In this document: piece after piece, positions 37,689-49,884 of the stretch
Layout of the letters: each line of letters starts with the position of its first letter
Numbering within the stretch: the first letter of the stretch is position 1
Origin: Brachyhypopomus gauderio
Taxonomy: Eukaryota > Chordata > Actinopteri > Gymnotiformes > Hypopomidae
DNA length: 64,000 nucleotides
Direction: 5' to 3'
Assembly (NCBI RefSeq): GCF_052324685.1
Contig: NC_135221.1
Coordinates: 8,032,875 to 8,096,874, forward strand
Notes under the pieces: model-generated
The model's input: only the letters and a program-made list of their open reading frames with translations
Database searches by the model: none
What the model was told of the DNA's origin: nothing
Made by a program: the position numbers and the translations under genes

Positions 37689-38187
37689 AGTTATATCCCT
37701 AGAATGGAAAACTTCTACATTTTCACTTTGCTTAAGTGCCATCACATGACATAATAAAATTAAAAAGCAGTTTGTGTTGAGTCTTGCCATATGCTTACTA
37801 CAGTGCTACTTATGAATTAATAACAAGCTGGTACAGAATATGTTGTCTATGTCTTAGCTGACGTTGGCAAGGAGAAACTGAGATGATGAGAGATCCTCAC
37901 CTTATTTCACTTCACCAAGCAAAAGGCGCAGAGGCTCAGAATTCAGTGCCAATGATTCCTAAAAATGTTTGGAAGCAATAACCTGCTATTATAATTTTGC
38001 AGTGTATATTTAGCTCAGTATGCAATACTGTTTTGCCTCTACACTTACGAAGGCTTCAAAGTTGAGAGTTCTGCCATGGTTCGGTTACATAAGGGATATT
38101 ACAGGTGACCTTTCCCCTTGTTTGTTGCTGGTGTCTCTGAAGCCATAGATATTCAGGTGTCCTGTCATAGTGCAGGGCTTGGGAAAC

Positions 38188-40402
38188 ATGATTAACTCAA
38201 ATCAAGAATGGACTATCTCTTTAGCTGGTTGTGGTTTTTTGGGAGTCTACTATTTTGGAGTTTATAGCTCTCTGTTGGAATGGGCTTGTGATCTGATTGA
38301 CCGAACAACAAAGATTTGCGGAGCTTCATCGGGAGCCCTGATAGGAGCAATGATAGTGTGCCAAATGTCACCTAGTAAGTAACCACACCGGTATTTCTTT
38401 ACCGGTACTTGTGCAGTTTGAATAAGCCTGCAATATATGAGATTCCTGATTTGTACAATTTCTCATTTTGTCATAGTCTATGCTGACTCACTTTGTTAAT
38501 GATTCAAAGGTGCCTCATGTTAAGTGAAAAGCAGAAAAGCAAATGGTCACTCAACCATAAACTTCACCCTTTATTTTAAAGGAGAGTGCTGTAAACATCT
38601 GATGGAATTAGCCAAAGGAGCACGGAAGGGTATCCTGGGGTCTGTGCATCCCGCCTTCAATCTGCTGGAGTTAACCAGGGAGCTCTTGGTCAGGGAGCTG
38701 CCGGACAACGCTCACCTCCTAGCCAGCGGGAAACTGTGTGTGTCACTCACACGCACTGCAGACGGAGAGAATGTACTGGTATCTGATTTTGAGAGCAAGA
38801 ACGATCTCATCCAGGTACATTTCTTGCTCTCTAAAGCTTTGTTTAGGTCTGGATCTCCTCCAGATAAGAGCCTTGTATTTTTGCATAAGACACACATGCA
38901 GATCTTGATTGTTTAACATTAAAACCTAAGGCAAATTTAATTTTAGAATACCTGCTTTCCATTGAATGTGTAATTGTGTAACTTTCATTATCTAGGCCCT
39001 GATTTGTAGCTGTTTTTTTCCTTTTTACTGTGGGGTGATCCCACCAAGTTATCATGGAACTGTAAGTAGAATATAACAAACAAAATACCTTAATATAATA
39101 TATTAGAATTTGTTATGAAATTTAGAAATGCATATGCATATATGACCTGCTATCATGGCCTGTTAACCTTGAACTTTTCATTAATGAATAAGAACCTGCA
39201 AAGTCTAAATAGGCATTTTCCCCACACCTTCTAACCAGTGATGCCTATTACCTTTTTCAGCGCTATGTCGATGGAGCTTTGAGTAATAACATGCCTTATC
39301 ACAGTCAGAAAAACACCATCACTGTCTCTCCGTTCTCTGGAGAGAGTGACATCTGCCCATATGGCACTCCATATTACTTCCATGAAGTACGACACAGCAA
39401 TGTCAGCATCCACGTCAACTTTGCTAATATACACCGTGTCATCCAAGCTTTCTTCCCTCCAGAGCCCGAGGTGCCTACAAATTACAGCTTGTCAAATTGT
39501 CAAATTGTTCTTTCTCCAACTGTTGAAAGCTTTATCAAACCTTCACAAGAGTGGTCTTCTTCTAGGTCATGGCAGAGATTTATCAAAGCGGATACAAAGA
39601 TGCTCTAAACTTTCTGAAAGAAAATGGTGGGCATTATTTTCCATAGAGGTAAAAGCTGGAGAGATGGATGGACATGTATTTGGATGTAGTCTGTTCAGAT
39701 GTCTCATTTAATAGAACACACACTACTGTTGGATTTCATATTTCTTAGGACTTCACTTACCTATCACTAAACTCAAACCAACCAAGCAGAACAAGTGCTC
39801 TTCATTTGGTCATCATAATACATGCCACCGGTCAGCAATGGATACAAACCAAAATAGCCATAGGGAATCCATACAGTTTCAGTCAGTGGACAGACAAAAC
39901 CCAGTACTTGAAGTTCACCAGTTGCCTGAGCCTGTCCAAAAGGGTATGTCATCATTCAAATCTTTGAACTTTAATTTTGTTGCAAAATATTGTTTACTAA
40001 TGAGTAGCACCAGTAACGCCTGTTAAACTATCACTTCTGTTTTCTTAGTTTTCTGTGAGGCCAGTATGAATAAACATGGGAGGACAAGTGAGCCAGTCGT
40101 GGTCAAGTTAGCCACATTCATGCTGATGTTGTGTTATCTACCTGTAGAGGTTTTCTACTTCATGCTTCTTAGGTAAGTAGGCTCCTTTGTAACCATTAGT
40201 AAATTATAAAGCTGGTCATCTAAATATAAATATATTACACATAAATATCTGAATTGGTGCTGTGGGGTGTTAAATGTGCTGGGCTCTTATGTTGACCATC
40301 AGAGTGGCTAGGTGGGTGCCAGACATAGCGACCGATAGTTTGTGGCTGTTGGAAGTGACTGTGCAGGTGACTGTATGGGTGTGGAAGAGACTATGCCCCT
40401 AA
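38188..40402 (+). CDS. pnpla3: Patatin-like phospholipase, PNPLA3-like
   Basis: Lipid-droplet and ER acylglycerol hydrolase/transacylase family. Exons: 38188-38374, 38582-38814, 38996-39061, 39261-39470, 39566-39626, 39749-39943, 40049-40172 and 40303-40402; 1176 bp, 391 aa, phases consistent. The patatin domain shows the oxyanion loop GCGFLG, the nucleophile elbow GASSG and the catalytic Asp in YVDGALSNN, so the Ser-Asp dyad is intact. [11 protein letters not shown] and [10 protein letters not shown] match PNPLA3, and the C-terminal segment ([12 protein letters not shown], then RWVPD) matches its downstream region. It ends earlier than human PNPLA3 (481 aa). The ATG at 38188 directly precedes the domain. 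Human PNPLA3 and PNPLA5 both neighbour SAMM50/EFCAB6, so a co-orthologue of both is possible. Confidence 0.85.
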
Positions 40403-41893
40403 AGGTCTGTAAACAAATGATACGCTGAATTGTACATAGTGTCTGAAAAATAAGGAAACACCCATATAAAATTAACATACTTTGTGAAGATGGTGTTCAT
40501 CTAAAAGATGTGTTAGCATTCAGTCAAAAGTAGAGAAAAATATTTCATTTTAAATAGAAGTTTCCTTATTTTTCAGACACCCTGTATGAAACTGACTTAA
40601 GAAATATTAAGAAAGCTGATCTGGAAATCAATTATTTGTTTATTTTTTTTAGAGATACTTTGCTGTGTGTGATACTGATTCAGCAAGATCTTCTATGACT
40701 GTCCCTTCAAAGATATTTGTTGTTAAGTCTTTTTATAATAAAGTTTTTTTTTCTGGAATCACATCTAGCATAAATAAACAATTATGCCAAAAACATACAT
40801 ACTCCTTTGAATTAAAACATTGAAATGCACTCAAATTTTAATAAACAGGAAAAAATGTAATCAAGTTTACAATAAGTAACAAAATAGCACCCATTGTGTC
40901 TCATAACAGTAAAAGCACAGCATACTGTTTAGCAATCATAAAATCCACACTAGTCTAAGAGTCATCTGGTGTTTTACAGTACTCAGAAAGTCCAAGTGGC
41001 TGTCTGACACTTGAATTTGTAATTTCACCTCATTAGGGAAACAACTCTACAAATACCAAGATCACCAGCCATCACATGATTGTATTAGAATACTTTTCTA
41101 ATAATGCATCTTGATATTAATGGTAGTAACTTTGTTTTGATTACAAAAGCAATAGTGCTTTGCTAATTTCATCTACACTACTTGTCCAGTTGTACTAGAT
41201 CTTTCTATGTAAAAAGTGAAGACGGAATGACGTACATATCTGTCTTGTATGTAAAATCTGTTCAATTATTTTACCCCACCGCACCCCTTTCAAAAAATGT
41301 TTAGCTATTTCCAAACAATTCAAATTACATACAGACCTTGCAAAATATCAAGTTTCAATCCCTGATATTACATATAGAGCATAGAAAAAACAACAGTGCT
41401 TACATCATACACTACAGAAATAGAACAAAATGTTTGGACGCACGAGATTTAACAAGGAAAAAAAAAACCCCAAAACAAACCAAAAAAGGTAAACAAACAA
41501 AAAAGTTACATACAAATACTACTTCTTAAAATTACCATTAAAAAATTGTCACAAAGAAAAAACTCTTTCACGAAGAGTGATAAAAGTCTTCAGCTGAAGC
41601 ACTGAGGTACTATTTCTTTATAAGGGAGCAGCACTTGATTTTTCATTGTAGCTCAAGTGGCTGTCAGTGGTTCAAACCATTGCTGGCATTCTGTCCCACA
41701 GATCAAGTAATGCACACAGCATCAATAGCTGTCTTATACCTAATGTAACAGAGTTCATGATAAATCAGTAAGAGGTCACTGGACTCCTTGAAGACTCCTG
41801 AACTGGAAGAAGCTGTTGATGGCCACTGTATAAGAGCAGTAGTTGAACAGTTTTCCCCTTTAAGGCTGCATGTAAAGTGCCCTAGCAGGGTCC
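40403..41893. other. Convergent 3' region between pnpla3 and tdg
   Basis: AT-rich. Holds the pnpla3 3' UTR with AATAAA at 40737-40742, one 150-bp inverted-repeat element, and the tdg 3' UTR. No coding exon seen. Confidence 0.6.
40435..40584. mobile_element. Tc1/mariner-type MITE
   Basis: 150-bp element with near-perfect terminal inverted repeats (GTGTCTGAAAAATAAGG...) of about 24 bp, flanked by TA on both sides, the target duplication expected for Tc1/mariner-type transposition. It has no coding capacity and lies in the pnpla3 3' UTR. Confidence 0.8.
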
Positions 41894-44835
41894 CTAATCA
41901 CATGGCCCCTCCTCAGGTTGTGAAGAGGTGGCAATGTCTGGAATCCTATCAGCGAAGGACTCGCTCATCCACTGGCCGTCCGGGAGCTGGCCCACTGCGT
42001 CCGGGTTCCTTGGCTCCTTCTCTGCCGTTTCTGGGATCACAGAAAGACCAAGTCAGTCCCTCTACTACTTACCCAACCGTTTAGCACCAACTGGCAGACT
42101 GCAGACCTGCATGCCACTTGTACATGCAACACGTGGGGTTAGAGAGTACTGGCATGGTGGTCGGGTAAAGCACATTGAGTAACCAGAAGTGGCTACAAAC
42201 CCATGTCTCCAGAAGAAAAGGCACAGTGGCCATTACTGACGCCTCCCTCTTGTCCAGGTTCTCCACAGGGTCCTCCGTAGGCAGCATCATAGCCTGGATC
42301 ATACAGCTCCTCCTTGATGGCCATTCTCTTAGCATCCTCTGTGAAAGCAGCAGACAGCATGTGTAGCACAGCACAAGTCGCTTTATCCAGCACATACTTC
42401 AAATGAAGGCGAACACACACCAGCACAACAATGGATGAAATCCAGTGAACGAAAACAAAGAACACTCCAAAAGTGATGGAAACCCAATTACTCACCTTTA
42501 GCCAAGCCAAGATCAAAGGAATAATTGACTTCCTCCACCTCCTGACTTTTGGCCACTCCTTTCAGCTGGTCCCTGAGCTCCCGTAGCTTGATGTAGAAGT
42601 GCACCTTGTCCTGAGCTCGAGGAAACTGTGCACAGCGTGCGCTGGAGGACGGCATCAGGTACAGCGCCTGAAGGAGCACAGCAGGAAGGGCACAGGCTTA
42701 GCAGTTAGTACACAGGCAAGTCTCTCCATGCCCAAAGACTGTGTCTAGATTAAAATGAATTTACAAATGTGATTTAGAAAATACAGTACAATGTAATACT
42801 TATCTGTGAAATTGTCTCATGACATTTTAAAACATGCATGGCCAAGCTAAAGTTGTCAAAATAATTTGTTTACATTTCTGAGCCACTCATCTATCAATAT
42901 CCTACCGTGTCCGAGTCAGGAATCTTGGCAGGCTGTAAGCCAAACTCCAGAGATTTGGGCTTTTTACCAAACATCTCTCTACAGAACATTTCATAAATAC
43001 CTAGAGTAAAAAGAAAGGAACTCTTGTGATTACTCATCACATGTACCTGTAAAGTTAGTTATTTATTGGTGATAAGATACTTACATTTTCCATTAAAAAC
43101 TGCTATAAGTGGCTTGAACTTCATAATTTTTTCCACTAAAATTTTGCCACCCTCTCGAAGCTCTTTACTGTATTGGAAGTAAAAAAGAAACTGTAAAGTG
43201 CTTTTCTTACAACGTTTTCTTAACATGAATGAAGTTCACAGGTAAGCAGCAGTCACACCTCGAGAGATCTTTGCTTCCTGGCGTTGCCCTAGACACCATG
43301 TTGGTGAAACCAATGCCATATTTCTCAGGAAGAGACTGGTCATCCATGTGGTTCAGTAGTTTCTCAGTGAATCCAGAAAGGAACAGACACTTCCCTGGTT
43401 GAAAGAATGTCAGTCCAATAAAGATAATCAAAGATAACAAATGCATGCAACAAATGAAAGGCTTAAAGGCTTAAAGATTAACCAATAAGATGTACTTAAA
43501 ACTTACAAAAATGGTTCCCAGGTCCGGGGAACCACCTTCCAATGTAGGCTGCCATCAAACCTGGATTGATTCCAATCTTTATAGAAGAAATATATGACAA
43601 ATCCAAACAATAGATAAATTAAAGTCAGGTCTACATTTCACCACACTGAAACAATCCACAAAGAAATAAGGTATATTTACAATCAAATAGTCCAAGTTGT
43701 AGGTAAGGATGTCTGGAAGAGTCTTTTTCATGACCTCCTCCTCGGTCATGCCCTTGAAACGATCCACTTTCCTCTTAACTTTCTTGAATGCCTCATCAAT
43801 CTTCTCTTGTGTTCCGTCAGCTGGTTGGGCTTCTTTGGCCTTCTTAGACTTTGGACCAGGTTTAGCTTTGGGACCAGCTTTAGCCTTGGGCTCTGGTTTA
43901 GGCTTGGGCTCTGGTTTAGGCTTGGGCTCTGGTTTAGCCTTGGGCTCTGGTTTAGCCTTGGGCTCTGGTTTAGCCTTGGGCTCTTTGCTTGCTGGTCTGG
44001 CCCTCTTCCTTTTAGGTTTTGCTTCTAATAAATAACATATTTGCAATACATTTATGAAGACATATATTCATGCCTCCAGTATGTATTCAACCACCTCTTC
44101 ACAAAGGTGATAGTCAAAGACCTGCCATGTCATCTTTATTAATATAAAACAGTTTATACTATATCTTTCTATAAGTGGTTGTGACTACATGTTACAGGAA
44201 ACACCATATTATACATACTAAACACTATAATTATAAACACAGTAATAATCAGTACTAAATAAAATAAACATGGAAGCTACGGGTGATCTATAAAAGTACC
44301 TGGATGGGGAGCAGGTGCCTCCATCTCCACAGGAGTCTGTTCCTGGACAGGCATTTGTGCCATGAACACTTCCTGTTGCTCTTTGGGTCTGTCCATGAAC
44401 TGGGCAGCAATACCATTAGCCATGTGAGAATACTGGGCCTGGAGGGCCTGCAGGTGCTGCTGTGCAGACTGAACCCTAAGAGAAAAACAAAGCAAAAATC
44501 AGAAAAATAAGTGACCTTATTTGTCCCTGAAACGTTTTGTCAGTGGGCACGTTTAAAAGACACTGAGCTGAAGATGTGAACCAGCTACTGAGTTTGTAGC
44601 TTTAGATTTAATGTAGGTACAGCTATGAACTTAACAAATATAACGAGAAGTTGACATTTTCCACTCACCACAGGCTGGTTAGTAACATTCAACAGATTTA
44701 GTAGGTGTGCTCAGTTTTAAAAGGAGGACAGGAGCAGATTGACTCCTGGCGCCATGACAAAGGGGTTGAGACTCACCAGTGGTGGATATAATCCGAAGGG
44801 ACATGAGGCAAAGATCCGTAATTCCTTTCATCCAT
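41894..44835 (-). CDS. tdg: Thymine DNA glycosylase, tandem copy A
   Basis: Removes T from G:T mispairs and 5-formyl/5-carboxylcytosine, starting base excision repair and active demethylation in the nucleus. Exons: 44835-44777, 44475-44300, 44024-43681, 43576-43507, 43394-43259, 43167-43085, 43000-42906, 42667-42496, 42338-42201 and 42030-41894; 1410 bp, 469 aa, phases consistent. The catalytic motif [10 protein letters not shown] holds the family's active-site Asn, and the second motif is MPSSSAR. The SUMO acceptor motif IKEE lies before [11 protein letters not shown], and the C-terminus keeps the NGQW-like stretch as [14 protein letters not shown]. Exon 3 carries a Lys/Pro/Glu-rich repeat absent from copy B. 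The donor at 42200 (GTTTGT) is weak. Zebrafish also has a tandem tdg.1/tdg.2 pair; I cannot say which this is. Confidence 0.93.
43883..43988 (-). repeat. Coding minisatellite, 18-bp unit, in tdg copy A
   Basis: About six tandem units encode six-residue blocks of the type KPEPKA or KPEPKP in the linker before the catalytic domain. It follows the basic stretch KPKRKRARP and should be disordered and strongly charged. Neither tdg copy B nor human TDG has it at this length. Confidence 0.9.
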
Positions 44836-47318
44836 CTTTAGGGGACTTTGTGATAAATCAACATTCATATATATTCGTTTAAACATAAAATATTACGGGT
44901 GGTTGCTCGTTAGATCAAGGAGTGTTTCTAACCAGTCCTGGTTCTTAGCATCCCCATGCCAATTCATTGACAGATTACTAAAAACTTATGATTGCAAGTT
45001 ATTTAAGTGGTAAAGTCATATAATGTAGCTGGCACTGCCACTCAGAATGAAAAAAAGTACAATATGCAGCATTGGGGTCTGCAAATAAAATAAAAACTAG
45101 TTATTTAACCCAGACCAAGTTACAAATGAACTCGCCACACGCAGCGAGAATAAAGCTGCTACCCCGTTGACCCATGCAGGCGGCAGCTAGCGTAGCTAGC
45201 ACCTACTGTTCTATCTGCTTAGTTTCAAAACATCATACATTATATGTATTTAATCATTATAATAGTATAATAGAGTCCTAATAAACTTAGTCGGCAGTAT
45301 AATAAATTGAAATTAGCTACGAAAACATCTGTTTATTTGGGTTAGATGCATGGCTAGTTAGCTAACGGCAAACGTCAGATGTATCCATGTATGCTAACTG
45401 CAGGCTAGCCATCGACCTAGTTAGCCGGGCACTCACATTTAGACAAATGAAACCGACGTTAGTCTAAAACTCACCGCTAAATGAATGACAGAAGTCAGCA
45501 TACTCATTCCGCCCCCAGTACCTAGCTGGGGTAACTAAGGTAGCTGGGGTAACTACGTTAGCTAGGGTAGCTAGGTTAGCTAGGGTAGGAACCCTAACCA
45601 GCTCGTTGAACGTCGGTGTAAAACATCAGTACAGGAGTAGACGATATCGACACGTATAACGTGTATTATGGTGTCAAAATGATACATACCGTTGTAATCT
45701 GAGCAGAAAAAAACGATACCAGTCCAGTGAGAGACTTTCCCCCCTAAAACAAGTCCTGATGAAGGCAACAAAGAAGGACGCAGTATCCGAGGACGTTTGG
45801 CACTGGAGCAACAAAGGGGGCGGGACGGGGGGGGGGGGGTACACCGGGGGACGGGGGACGTCCTGGATGAAGACACAAGTGTGTAAGGGAAAGCACTACT
45901 AATCTATATTAACCGACAGGAGCATCAAGAATTAATGATTTCCTAGTCAACATATGTGTTTGTTCAGATGAGCCCACTGTGCCTTTCCTTGTGTTTCACC
46001 TTTAGTGTACAGCTCGGTTCTTCGGTTCCCATCTTACAGTTGCGGATAAAACTTGTAGAGCTCAAGTTAAAATGCGTGTAATTTAAATCGGCCAAAGCAA
46101 ATAGTTGATGTTTAGGACACTTATTCTCGATTTAGGTCTTTGAATTGCTACAACCATATAAGTACAACTAACCCCCTTACATTATTGCAACTGAGAAAAA
46201 TCAGACAATGATAGCAGCTTTAGAGTTCAAACTATTTTATTTGTACTGTAAACAGCCAATCGTATAATTATTTAATCAAAAACCGGCATCTTAGTATGCT
46301 TAGAAATTGTAAATAGCACCAAATGCCTGTCATACTCAAGTAATTACACTATAAATAATATGTACAGTACCACGTCGATATACATGTTCTTGTAAAACAT
46401 TATAGAAAAAAAACTCATAACATTTACATCGATTTCCCATGTAAATGTATAGTATCAAACAACAGAATTTAAACCAGGGTTCTTTATGTGTTGTTCCACA
46501 TTTCTGCATGGCTTTAGTAATTTAGTAATTCCCTATGTAACAACCGAAGATATTAAGTATTGTATCATGGACGGACTGGAATGTGACACTGTGTTATACC
46601 CAAGTGAGTCGAGTCTGAAATCAGGAGACGATAATTCTGAGAGTCAAAGCGGTCAGGTTGACTGTTAAGCTTCATAAATGCATATAACAGTCTGTTTTTA
46701 TTTTAACATACTTCATTCACATCATCAGCAAATATTCTGCATGAGTTGAAATATAAATGGTTGAATAGGGAAAGCACCAGAACATTGTGCAGTCATGTGA
46801 CCCTAAGGAAGTGTAGTTGTCTTTGAACATGACGATTCAGTGCAAATAAGAATATTAAATACTTAATACCAAACAACTGAGGTAACAGTAAAAAATCTTA
46901 AATAAGCATCAAGACATGATTTGGTACAGTGAATTATTGTCCATGTAGACACAGCCATGCATTAAAGGTGGTAAGACCTGAAGTGTAAACATTTATATAT
47001 AAAAAAAAATACAGGCTGATAAAATCCTGAGATTGTTTTGTGAAAAATAAACAGTGTGTGTTGTAACAGGGATCCAGTGGGTTTGAAGCACACTGGAGAA
47101 AATGAGCCATAGTCTGCAGTGTCTTCCATTTAAAACCACTATTTGTCAACACAGGCATTCGCAATTCAAAATTCATAAACAGACAGAACAGCCTTGTTGA
47201 ACGTTATGACTTCTACAAAACAAAGAAACATGATGAAATGCCAGGAATAGTTTTATATGTGGCCTTCCTTTAAATTCACAAGAGCTTAAAGGTAATTTCC
47301 TTTGAATAGTCCGTCATA
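44836..47318. other. Intergenic: tdg copy A promoter side and tdg copy B 3' UTR
   Basis: No coding exon seen. The tdg A 5' UTR and promoter should lie between 44836 and about 45900, with a G-rich run at 45829-45838. A minisatellite lies at 45521. The AT-rich part from about 46236 to 47318 is the likely long 3' UTR of tdg B, with AATAAA on the minus strand at 46241-46236. Confidence 0.5.
45521..45588. repeat. Short minisatellite, about 18-bp unit
   Basis: About four imperfect units of the type TAGCTGGGGTAACTA(A/C)G upstream of tdg copy A. Confidence 0.8.
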
Positions 47319-49481
47319 TCAACATGGCTCATCGTTGCTGGTCAACCCAATGTCTGGGATCTGATCTGCAAATGGCTGCATCGTCCAAGTGAGGTTAGAT
47401 CTAACATGTTCAGAAGCTGAGGAATGTTCTGAATTTCCAGCGCCTGTAAGAAGATGGGCGTAATAAACACACAAGAGTGTCAGATCATGGAAGAAGATTA
47501 AGTTGAAGTTGTACATGGGCGGTGAGCTTGATCACCTTCATCATATGCGGGACAGAAGCTGCAGTCCTGCTGTGTCCTGCTACCAGTGCCTTCCTCATAG
47601 CCAGGGTCATGCTGCTCTTCTTTGATGGCCATCTTTTTTGCATCCTCTGCGACAACAATGTGAGAAACGTACTTTGCTGTCAGCCGAGTGCCACTAAATG
47701 ACATTTAGAATACTTAAAGAAAGCAATACTTATATCTGCGCGAGACGGTCAGATACCTTTGGCCATGGCCAAATCAAAGATGTAGCGTGTCTCCTGAATC
47801 TCGTGGTTGGGAAGCACTCCTCTGAGCTGGTCCCTAAGCTCCTTCAGCTTGATGTAGAAGTGCACCTTGTCCTGAGCACGAGGGAATTGTGCACAGCGGG
47901 GGCTGGAGGATGGCATCAGGTAACACACCTGCACGAGTGGACAAAATACGCATCTTTAGTATTTCATGATATTTAATGGCCGTGAGGCCACTACCATTGT
48001 AAGACTGTGAGGTCTCTAGATCATACTGTTTGTGTGTCTGGAACTTTGTAGGGCTGTAGTCCAAATTCTATGTTCTTGGGTTTCACTCCAAAAATCTCTT
48101 TACAGAATATTTCATAAATGCCTGAAATGAAAATTATGATTTCTTTACATACAAGATGTAAAGCATAATGCTTAAATAATACATTTAAGGTATATTTGTC
48201 TTACATTTCCCATTAAAGGCTGCAATTCTTGGCTTGAATTTCTGTAGTTTTTCCATAAGCTGTCGGCCTCCTTCACGAATCTCTTTACTGAGAGAAAAAC
48301 ATTTTTGGTCACATCAAACTATTTGTCAATATCCTTCTTGACACTATGAGTTTTCTTATTGTGGAAAGATCATATTGCATATATTTAAATAGTTTGCTAG
48401 GCTACACTTGCCTGAGAAAACAAGTGATAGTGACATACCCTAGACGCTTTACAACTTGCAACTAGACTAGTCCTTTCCCATTTATTGGAAACCAGCCCCT
48501 AATATAACATGCATGGATAACTTGGACTTATTTTTCCCTTACTTTGAGAGGTCTTTACTCCCAGGTGTGGTCCTTTCTACCATATTTGTGAAGCCGATGC
48601 TATACTTTTCTGGGAGTGTCTGGTCATGCATATGGTTCAGTTGCTCATCCGTGAGCCCCGATAAGAACAGACACTTCCCTATGAGATGGAATATACACTA
48701 ATTAGCAACAGCAACCAAAGGTAATAAACAAAATAATATTAGAGGGCCAAGAAGAGCACAAGGCTACATACAAAAATGGTTTCCTGGATTTGGGTAATGC
48801 CGTCCTTTGTAGGCTGAGAGCAGTCCAGGGTTGATGCCAACCTGCAAAAACCCATGGCATAAGAAGAACTGGGTCTAAATGCCTGGCAAAATCATCTGAA
48901 TGTACATTACATAATACCACATATACCAAATATTGATGAATGTACATTCATTAATGAAACATGACATGAGAAATTTGATGCTCACTATCAGAATGTCCAG
49001 ATTATAGGTGATGATGTCTGGCAGTTTTTTGGCCATGACCTCTTCCACAGACATGCCATTAAACCTGTCTAGGGTTCTTTTGGCTTTTTTGGCAGCATCC
49101 TCTGCACTCGTCTGCTCCTTCTCCCCCTCAGCCTTCTGTTTGGGTGGTCTCCCTCGCTTCTTCCCTTTGTCTGGAGTTGACGCAAGAGCTGGAGAGTGCA
49201 TGCAGAAGACCGATTAAGATTATTATTCTGAGAAAATGCACTGGCTATGGTTCACTGATTCAGGGGGAGGTCTAAGACAGTACCTGTAGGCTGGACAGTT
49301 AGCTGATGGAAGTGATTAACTTGAACCGGATATTGATCTTCATGGACTGCTAATTCATGAATGTCTCTGTCCTGTGTGGGTTCCTGCTGGTAATGGAGGA
49401 CATTAACCATTGGGCTGTACTGAGGGACTGGCTGTGGCTGAAACTGCTGAGCTGACTGGTACCTGGAAAGACAACAATAAG

Positions 49482-49565
<84 letters not shown>

Positions 49566-49884
49566 ATTTCCCATCAATCTTGATGGCTCAAAAAATGGTG
49601 TACCAAATCTCTTTAGAAAAGGTTAAGTTGAATGGGACAGTCACACATATATTGTGTAGGTGATAAAATGTTCTAAAAAGAGACATCTACAAGTAACCTC
49701 CATCTCCATATGATGATTCTAGTTGAAATCAGATTTATGATGTCTATATTTCAACATAGTTTTACAATGTTGTTTGTATACAATGCCATTTATTTGTAAG
49801 AAATCGTGCTGAAACAGTTTGGCTTACTCACCAGTGCTGAAAATACTCCATGGGATTCTGAGATTCATACTGATTTTCTTCCAT
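47319..49884 (-). CDS. tdg: Thymine DNA glycosylase, tandem copy B
   Basis: Exons: 49884-49832, 49462-49284, 49188-48986, 48841-48772, 48678-48543, 48287-48205, 48121-48027, 47928-47757, 47646-47536 and 47443-47319; 1227 bp, 408 aa, phases consistent. Exon structure is the same as in copy A, exon by exon in the catalytic part (70, 136, 83, 95 and 172 bp), so the pair arose by tandem duplication; N- and C-terminal arms have diverged strongly. The active-site motif [10 protein letters not shown] and the SUMO motif IKEE are kept. The second active-site motif reads MPSSSPR, where copy A and human TDG have MPSSSAR. The N-terminal arm is Gln/Pro-rich, followed by an AT-hook-like basic stretch ([10 protein letters not shown]). 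The last exon keeps [12 protein letters not shown]. Confidence 0.92.
49485..49562. repeat. (GA)n microsatellite
   Basis: Pure GA run of about 78 bp in the first intron of tdg copy B, close to the acceptor of exon 2 (CT tract on the coding strand). Confidence 0.97.

Larger units (their letters stand above)
24428..37922. repeat. Tandem segmental duplication, unit 2
   Basis: 13,495-bp direct repeat of 6882-24427 without the retroelement. It starts at GTGTGTTTTGGAC, directly abutting TTCACCAAGCAA of unit 1, and ends at 37922 where unique sequence AAGGCGCAG begins. I see no microhomology at the junction. Confidence 0.95.

Noticed and set aside
43709-44035. Open frame on the plus strand with Leu-Gly-rich repeats, looking like a membrane protein.
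   Set aside because: It is the antisense of the Lys/Pro/Glu repeat in tdg exon 3.
45200-45600. GCTAGC-rich stretch considered as a terminator or regulatory palindrome cluster.
   Set aside because: Short tandem repetition explains it; similar AGCTAGCTAGC runs occur in the samm50 first intron.
49350-49577. Open frame with a long Ser-Leu repeat.
   Set aside because: It is only the GA microsatellite read in translation.
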